From contig NZ_PZKG01000027.1 of NCBI RefSeq assembly GCF_003034985.1, positions 1-46,208 on the forward strand: a stretch of 46,208 nucleotides of DNA. The letters run 5' to 3'. The DNA comes from Cereibacter changlensis JA139 (GTDB taxonomy: Bacteria > Pseudomonadota > Alphaproteobacteria > Rhodobacterales > Rhodobacteraceae). The notes under the pieces were generated by a model. That model was not told the DNA's origin. It was given only the letters and a program-made list of their open reading frames with translations, and ran no database searches. A program made the position numbers and the translations under genes. This document shows positions 41,881 through 46,208 of the stretch, piece after piece. Each line of letters starts with the position of its first letter. The stretch's first letter is position 1.

Positions 41881-42846
41881 TCAGCTTTCGCCGCCCAGCA
41901 GCTCGTAGGCGATGGTCTGGACGATGGGGCGCGCCTCGGCCGCGGTCATGCCGGGCTTCAGGCGCGGGTCGTAGAGGATCTTCAGCATCAGCTCGTCCTG
42001 CGTGGTCAGCAAGGCGAATTCCTCGTCGTCGTTGAAGATCGACGGGCGCGCGCGCGGGCTGTCATTGGCGAGGCCGAGGCCCTGGGCGATCTCCTCGTGC
42101 AGGCAGGAGAGGCGCAGCAGGTCGGGATGCTCGGCCCGGATTACTGCGAAGGCGCGGGTATAGGTGCCGGTCTGGTCCTGCGACAGGGCGTAGACGAGGC
42201 AATAGGTGGTCGGCGGCATCTCGGTGATGCCCGCCACCTCGACCGGCGAGAGGCCGGGCAGCGAGGCGTTGATCGCGGGCGCCAAGGCGCGGCGCTCGTC
42301 CTCGTTGACGATGTGCAGGAAGAAGTTGGGCGAGGCCTCGGACAGGCTGATCGGGTGGCCGGTCACGCCGGCGAGCTTTGCCAGATAGGAGCCGATGCGG
42401 GCGCGGTCGGTGGCCCGGCGCTCCTGCGGCACCGAGTCGCCGAAGCGCAGCCCGACGCGCACCGGAGCCGTCCAGCGGCGCAGGTGGCTTTCGGTCTCGC
42501 GCTGCGAAAAGCCCGCGGCGCCGCGCTGGTATTCGTCGTAGAGCGCGATGCGGAGGAAATTGTCGGCCAGCATCCGGTCGGTATAGGGCGTGTCCTGCCC
42601 GCCGCCGTCGGTGCGCAAGAGGCCCTGCGCCAAGAGGTCGGCCTGCACCTTGGCGTAGTAGGCGCGCATCCGCTTGCTCTGCTCCGACTCGGGGGCCGGC
42701 TGCGCCAGATCCGCCGGCCGCGGCTGCGGCCCGACGCGCGGCGCCGTGGGGCCGGTCACCGTGGGGTCGCAGCCGGTCAGCGCCAGCAGGGCCAGCACGG
42801 GCAGGCCCGGCGAGAGGGCGGAACGGTGGTGCAGACCTGCGCGCAT
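41881..42846 (-). CDS. DUF2927 lipoprotein
   Basis: The 321-residue protein has an N-terminal signal with lipobox LALTGC (Cys about residue 26), a Pro-rich linker and a DUF2927 domain. The domain includes LIADNF-like DRMLADNFLRIALYDEY and CLHEEIAQGLGLANDSP, a His-Glu-containing motif that resembles a metalloprotease site but lacks proof of metal binding. It should be anchored in the periplasmic leaflet. The ATG follows GAGGAT, 11 bases after telA, and 18 bases separate it from the SPFH gene. Function unknown; context suggests a periplasmic part of the TelA/SPFH module. Confidence 0.84.
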   Translation of the reverse strand: MRAGLHHRSALSPGLPVLALLALTGCDPTVTGPTAPRVGPQPRPADLAQPAPESEQSKRMRAYYAKVQADLLAQGLLRTDGGGQDTPYTDRMLADNFLRIALYDEYQRGAAGFSQRETESHLRRWTAPVRVGLRFGDSVPQERRATDRARIGSYLAKLAGVTGHPISLSEASPNFFLHIVNEDERRALAPAINASLPGLSPVEVAGITEMPPTTYCLVYALSQDQTGTYTRAFAVIRAEHPDLLRLSCLHEEIAQGLGLANDSPRARPSIFNDDEEFALLTTQDELMLKILYDPRLKPGMTAAEARPIVQTIAYELLGGES

Positions 42847-42857
42847 GGCGGGTATCC

Positions 42858-44048
42858 TCAGGGTCGGAGGGAGGTGCCGGTGGTGTCGCCGGAGCCGGTC
42901 TTGCGCGCGCGGGCGGAGGCGAGCGTGTCGCGCAGCTCGGCCTCCATGCGCTGAAGATCGACCTCGGCGGCTGCGCGTTTTGCCTTGCCTTCATCGGCAA
43001 TGGCAAGGCTCTCGTTTATTGTTGCGATGAGTGTGGCATTTGCCTTCTTCACCGCCTCGATGTCGAAGACGCCGCGCTCCATCTCGGTGCGGATCACCTT
43101 GTTGGCCTGCTGCAGGTTCTCGGCATTGGCGGTGAGGAGCTCGTTGGTCAGGTCGTTGGCGGCCTTCACCGCGCCGGCCGCCTCGCGCGAGCGCTGGATG
43201 GTGACCGCCTGCGCCAGCTGGGTCTCCCACAGCGGCACGGTGTTCACCAGCGTCGAGTTGATCTTCATCACCAGCGACTTGTCGTTCTCCTGCACCAGAC
43301 GGATCGAGGGCAGCGACTGCATGGTGACCTGACGCGTCAGCTTCAGGTCATGCACCCGGCGTTCCAGATCGTCGCGGGCGGCGCGGATGTCGCGCAGCTC
43401 CTGCGCCTCCATCACCTGATCGGCCTCAGGGGTGGCGGCGAGTTTCGCCTCCTTGGCCGGGATGTCGGTGGTGTCGATCTGGCGCAGCTTCTCCTCGCCG
43501 GCGGCGATGTAGAGCGCCAGCTCGTCGTAGAAGTTCAGCGTCTTGGCATAGAGGTTGTCGAGCGACTTGATGTCTTTCAAGAGCTTGTGCTCGTGGTTCA
43601 GCAGGCTCTCGGTGATCCGGTCGATCTGGGCCTGCACATCTTCGTATTTCGCGACGAACTTGGCGAAGGGCGCGGCGCGGCCCAGAAGGCGTTCCCACCA
43701 GCTCGGCTTGCGGCGCACGTCGAGTTCGGAGACCGAGAAGCCGCGGATGGTGGCGACGATGGAGCGCAGCGAGTCGCCGGCGGGACCGACGTCCTTGTTC
43801 TTCACGTCGCCCAGCATCTGCTGGCTGATGGTCTGCAGCTCGGCCTGCGCGCCGGAGCCGAAGGAGATGATCGACTGGGTGTTGGTCATGTCGAGCTCCG
43901 CCATGCGTTGGCGGATGGTCTCGGCAAGGGGAGCGGGCGCCTCGGCGAGGGGGGTGACCTGCTGGCCGGGGGCGGGCAGGGTGGCGGCGGTGACTTCTTG
44001 AACTTCGGCAAGGGCCTCGTTGGCCTTGCTGCGGACGGACTCGGTCAT
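42858..44048 (-). CDS. telA: TelA/KlaA-family toxic-anion-resistance protein
   Basis: The 396-residue, mostly alpha-helical protein is related to TelA/YaaN, linked to tellurite and envelope-stress resistance. Family segments are IISFGSGAQAELQTISQQML, KNKDVGPAGDSL, KFVAKYEDVQAQIDRI, LLNHEHKLLKDIKSLDNLYAKTL and LPSIRLVQENDKSLVMKINSTLVNTVPLW. The long heptad-rich regions suggest coiled-coil assembly at the cytoplasmic membrane. The start ATG at 44048 follows GAGGC; an in-frame ATG at 44096 is less likely. It has its own strong promoter (44111-44139), so it can be made without XpaC. Confidence 0.9.
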   Translation of the reverse strand: MTESVRSKANEALAEVQEVTAATLPAPGQQVTPLAEAPAPLAETIRQRMAELDMTNTQSIISFGSGAQAELQTISQQMLGDVKNKDVGPAGDSLRSIVATIRGFSVSELDVRRKPSWWERLLGRAAPFAKFVAKYEDVQAQIDRITESLLNHEHKLLKDIKSLDNLYAKTLNFYDELALYIAAGEEKLRQIDTTDIPAKEAKLAATPEADQVMEAQELRDIRAARDDLERRVHDLKLTRQVTMQSLPSIRLVQENDKSLVMKINSTLVNTVPLWETQLAQAVTIQRSREAAGAVKAANDLTNELLTANAENLQQANKVIRTEMERGVFDIEAVKKANATLIATINESLAIADEGKAKRAAAEVDLQRMEAELRDTLASARARKTGSGDTTGTSLRP

Positions 44049-44110
44049 CAAATGCCTCGCTCTGAACCTTTGCCGCCGCCCGGGGCCGGGCAGCAAGCCC
44101 TACATGACTT

Positions 44111-44139
44111 TCTATACGCAAGGCGAAATGACTTCTCAA
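44111..44139 (-). promoter_or_regulatory. Strong candidate telA promoter
   Basis: On the minus strand, TTGAGA (44139-44134) is followed after 17 bases by TATAGA (44116-44111), one of the best promoter matches in the window. The leader of about 55 bases contains GCCCGG-CC-CCGGGC, a small GC hairpin, before the telA ATG at 44048. Confidence 0.65.
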
Positions 44140-44218
44140 TCATCCGCGCCTGCGCCAACGCCGGAACCCGCGGCCCGTTCCGCCCATCGGCGGATTTCCG
44201 TGACCTCTCCGGCTCTTG

Positions 44219-45103
44219 CTAGTGCTCGCGCAGCAGCCTTTCGCGCAGCACGCCGATTTCCACGTCCAGATCGCTGCGGTCGTTGCTCAGCAGAAGCTGG
44301 GTGCGGCTGGCGAAATTGGTCTCCAGATCGGTGAGCAGCGCCTCGTAATCGGCCCGCGCTCCGGCGTCGTGATTGCGGGCGTAGAGGTCGGCGAATTTCA
44401 CCGTCGCGTCGCGGGCGCCCATCAGGTAGACGCCGAGATACTTGCGCGCCGCCGTCAGGTCGCCGGGGTCGCTTTCGACGCCGCGGAACAGGGTGCGGGC
44501 GGTGGCGGCGAAACGCTCCACCCGCGTTTCCAGCCCGCGGTCGCCGAGCCGCAGGATGGCCTCGCGCATGGCGAGGAGATGCTTCTCGCCCTCGTCCACC
44601 GCGCGGGCGACCCGGTCGGTCTGGAAGGAATCCACCCCTTCGGCGGCCTTGTCGGTCAGGGGGTCGAGCCCGAAAGCGAGGCTGTGCAGCCCGGCCCCGA
44701 TCAGGCCGATGACGGCGCCGTAGACCAGCCCGGCGTCGCCCATCAGGCTGCCGGCGAAAAGCCCGGCGCCGGTGAGCACCGAGCCGAAGATCTTGCGCGG
44801 GATCGCCGGGCGCTTGGCCACGCGACGGGCGTCATAGGCCTCCTCGGCATGGATGCCCTCGCGGGTCAGCCAAGCGGCGAGCGCCAGCGCGGCGGCGGCC
44901 CCGAGACCGAGCACCAGCTCGGACGGATCGCCGCGGAAGGCCTTGACGATGAAGATCAGGGGCAGGAAGAACAGGGCCGCCGAGCGGCTGCCCACCCGGC
45001 TGCGGCGCTTGCCGTCCCAGGCGTTGGGCCGGCGCGGCGGGGCCACGGCGGGGGAGGGTCGGGAGTTCTCGGGACTGTGCCTGCCGCCGAACCGCTGTGC
45101 CAT
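44219..45103 (-). CDS. xpaC: XpaC-family membrane protein
   Basis: The 294-residue protein has a basic Pro-rich N-terminus, two hydrophobic pairs (about residues 41-55 and 62-80; 105-120 and 124-145) and a helical C-terminal half with EKHLLAMREAILRLGDRGLETRVERFAATARTLF and ARKYLGVYLMGARDATVKFADLY, the XpaC (5-bromo-4-chloroindolyl phosphate hydrolysis) family block. XpaC and TelA genes travel together, and the family name reflects a phenotype, not a proven enzyme activity. Its ATG shares a base with the stop of the 27-residue peptide gene. The 170-base gap to telA carries the telA promoter. Confidence 0.88.
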   Translation of the reverse strand: MAQRFGGRHSPENSRPSPAVAPPRRPNAWDGKRRSRVGSRSAALFFLPLIFIVKAFRGDPSELVLGLGAAAALALAAWLTREGIHAEEAYDARRVAKRPAIPRKIFGSVLTGAGLFAGSLMGDAGLVYGAVIGLIGAGLHSLAFGLDPLTDKAAEGVDSFQTDRVARAVDEGEKHLLAMREAILRLGDRGLETRVERFAATARTLFRGVESDPGDLTAARKYLGVYLMGARDATVKFADLYARNHDAGARADYEALLTDLETNFASRTQLLLSNDRSDLDVEIGVLRERLLREH

Positions 45104-45186
45104 CAGGCGCCCCCCAGCGTGGCGACATAGATCGTCAGCCCTAGGAGCATGAGGAAGGCCAGGGTCTGGAGCCCTTTTGAAGACAT
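45103..45186 (-). CDS. 27-residue single-span membrane peptide
   Basis: A short gene encodes MSSKGLQTLAFLMLLGLTIY plus VATLGGA: a basic start followed by one membrane helix (about residues 7-24). It has a strong GGAGGAAG ribosome-binding site eight bases before the ATG. Its stop shares a base with the xpaC start (TGATG), so it is translationally coupled to it. The candidate promoter at 45218-45247 would make it the first gene of the XpaC run. It is too short for routine gene callers. It could be a regulator or subunit of the XpaC/TelA complex. Confidence 0.65.
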   Translation of the reverse strand: MSSKGLQTLAFLMLLGLTIYVATLGGA

Positions 45187-45217
45187 GTGCGGCTTCCTCC
45201 GTGACGGGTCAGCCAAG

Positions 45218-45247
45218 GATATAGGAAAGCCGGCCGGCCCCTGCCAG
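45218..45247 (-). promoter_or_regulatory. Candidate promoter of the peptide-xpaC operon
   Basis: On the minus strand, CTGGCA (45247-45242) is followed after 18 bases by TATATC (45223-45218), 32 bases before the ATG at 45186. The 312-base gap 45187-45498 contains this promoter and the hairpin array but no other gene. Confidence 0.5.
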
Positions 45248-45352
45248 TGCCGCGCCGCGGAAATCGGGCCTAAGCGCCGGGTTGCGGGTGGCACTCTGCG
45301 GAGGGGGAAATGCAATCGGCAGGGGGTTTGGCCCGGTGTCGGGTCGGGGGGC

Positions 45353-45455
45353 CGGATTTTCTGCGAAAATCCGCAGAGGCGTGTTTTCTGCGAAAACACC
45401 GGGGCGATCTTTCGCAGAAAGATCGTGGGCGGCAAGTCTTCGCAGAAGACTTGCC
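45353..45455. repeat. Array of four hairpins with constant TTC-TGC-GAA core
   Basis: Four perfect stem-loops lie in tandem: 45353-45373 (9 bp), 45381-45399 (8 bp), 45405-45425 (9 bp) and 45431-45455 (11 bp), separated by 5 to 7 bases. All have a three-base loop. Loops are TGC, TGC, GCA, GCA; the central nine bases are TTCTGCGAA in the first two and its reverse complement TTCGCAGAA in the last two. The outer arm sequences all differ yet each pairs perfectly. The array lies downstream of the rluB-like stop and upstream of the peptide-xpaC promoter. No U-tract follows, so it is not a classic terminator. Confidence 0.85.
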
Positions 45456-45498
45456 CGTTCTTCCTTGCCGCATCGGCTTACGCCGCGCGGGCGGTGGA

Positions 45499-46208
45499 TC
45501 AACCGCGCGGCTTGGGGCGCGGGCCCGGCTTCGCGCCGGGTTTGGCGGGGCCGGGCTTCGGGGCCATGCCGCGGGCGCCGGTCCTGGATTTCGGCTCGGC
45601 GGGCTTGCGCCAGGGCTTCGGCGCGTCGATCGCCTCGGCTGCCAGCGTCTCGGCGGTCTGCGGCCGGGGCGGGCGGCGCGAGAAGGTCTTTACCGTGGTC
45701 TTTGTGGCGGGCTTCGCCGCGGCGGGGGCGCCGGTGCGGCCGGTCCTCGCCTCGGGCTTGGCCGCGGCCCAGCCGGCGCGCGGCGCCTTGCCGGGGGCGC
45801 CGGGGCGCACCGGCTCGGCTTTGGGAATGGGCTTCGGCGCGGGCTTGCGGCCCGAGGCCTCCTCGGATTTCGGGTCCATGCCGAGCTGGTCGCGCAGGAC
45901 GCGGCCCTTCACCTCCTCGACCTCGCCGGGCTGCAGCTCGCCCAGACGGAACGGGCCGTAGCTGATCCGGATCAGCCGGTTCACCGTCAGGCCGATGGCG
46001 CCAACCGCGCGGCGGATCTCGCGGTTGCGGCCCTCGCGCAGGGCGACGGTGAGCCAGGCATTGGCGCCCTGAATCCGGTCGAGGCTGACGCTCATCGGCT
46101 GGAACTTCTCGCCATCGACGGTGATGCCCTTGCGCAGCGGCTCCAGATCCGGCTCGGCCGGGTTGCCCTTGATGCGGACGCGGTACTTGCGCAGCCAGCC
46201 GGTCGAGG
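45499..46208 (-). CDS. RluB-family pseudouridine synthase (C-terminal part, gene continues beyond window)
   Basis: About 236 residues are visible; the N-terminus and catalytic Asp are beyond the right edge. STGWLRKYRVRIKGNP and ANAWLTVALREGRNREIRRAVGAIGLTVNRLIRISYGPFRLGELQPGEVEEV match the end of the RsuA/RluB/E/F catalytic domain (E-G-R-N-R-E-I-R-R is the family signature). The last ~130 residues are a basic, Pro/Ala/Lys/Gly-rich low-complexity tail ending KPGPRPKPRG, probably disordered and RNA-binding. These enzymes isomerise uridine in 23S or 16S rRNA; RluB is the best fit but RluF or RsuA type cannot be ruled out. Confidence 0.88.
   Translation of the reverse strand, partial: STGWLRKYRVRIKGNPAEPDLEPLRKGITVDGEKFQPMSVSLDRIQGANAWLTVALREGRNREIRRAVGAIGLTVNRLIRISYGPFRLGELQPGEVEEVKGRVLRDQLGMDPKSEEASGRKPAPKPIPKAEPVRPGAPGKAPRAGWAAAKPEARTGRTGAPAAAKPATKTTVKTFSRRPPRPQTAETLAAEAIDAPKPWRKPAEPKSRTGARGMAPKPGPAKPGAKPGPRPKPRG

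Noticed and set aside
40321-42954. 877-codon plus-strand frame opposite the SPFH and DUF2927 genes
   Set aside because: Antisense to a coherent operon with overlapping starts; no family likeness.
45353-45455. CRISPR array
   Set aside because: The units are hairpins with differing arms and only 5-7 bases between them; there are no constant 28-37 base repeats with unique spacers, and no cas genes.
45353-45455. Standard intrinsic (Rho-independent) terminators
   Set aside because: None of the four stems is followed by a T-run on either strand.

Overview
The window is GC-rich chromosomal DNA from an alphaproteobacterium. It is almost certainly a member of the Rhodobacteraceae (Rhodobacter/Paracoccus-like). 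This rests on base composition, near-continuous coding with many TGATG or ATGA overlaps, a second RpoH-type sigma factor paired with a ChaN lipoprotein, and typical family gene groupings (tsaB-rimI-nfu, glnD-murJ, lpoA-rsmI-yraN-gshB). I see no rRNA, tRNA, CRISPR array, insertion sequence or prophage.

Layout. 1-4187: a cut-off MerR regulator, two overlapping PaaI-type thioesterases, a DinF-like MATE exporter, then a TIGR02186 protein overlapping a TauE/SafE exporter. 4273-9709: a five-gene operon encoding a BMP-type nucleoside ABC transporter and a purine-nucleoside phosphorylase, which couples uptake to salvage. 9891-13000: rimI, tsaB, nfu, a Usp protein and ilvE. 13342-16747: an L,D-transpeptidase-like protein without its catalytic cysteine, an unknown membrane-anchored protein, trpS and a rhomboid-fold protein without its catalytic Ser and His. 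16748-22238: murJ, glnD (with an apparent one-base frameshift) and an LpoA-like lipoprotein.

22341-31809: rsmI, yraN, gshB, comM, a GST with a cysteine-rich tail, a phosphatase and cobU, then rpoH2-chaN behind a TGATCC-N18-TAATAT promoter, then coaBC and dut. 31813-38779: a MoeB/ThiF enzyme with an added membrane domain, a substrate-binding protein and permease lacking an ATPase, dtd, a PfkB-family sugar kinase, purC, a Stf0-type sulfotransferase and a DUF2189 membrane protein. 38959-45186: a PAP2 phosphatase, then, on the minus strand, a run of a 27-residue membrane peptide, XpaC, TelA, a DUF2927 lipoprotein, an SPFH-GYF protein and a zinc-ribbon membrane protein. 45499-46208: the C-terminal part of an RluB-type pseudouridine synthase.

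The strongest candidates for something undescribed are the four-hairpin array at 45353-45455 and the small-peptide/XpaC/TelA/SPFH operon next to it. In the array every arm is different but perfectly self-paired, around a constant TTC-TGC-GAA core that appears in both orientations. Two degenerate enzyme folds connected with envelope biology (13342-13863, 16061-16747) are also notable. Promoter calls are visual matches to sigma-70-like or sigma-E-like patterns and have not been tested.
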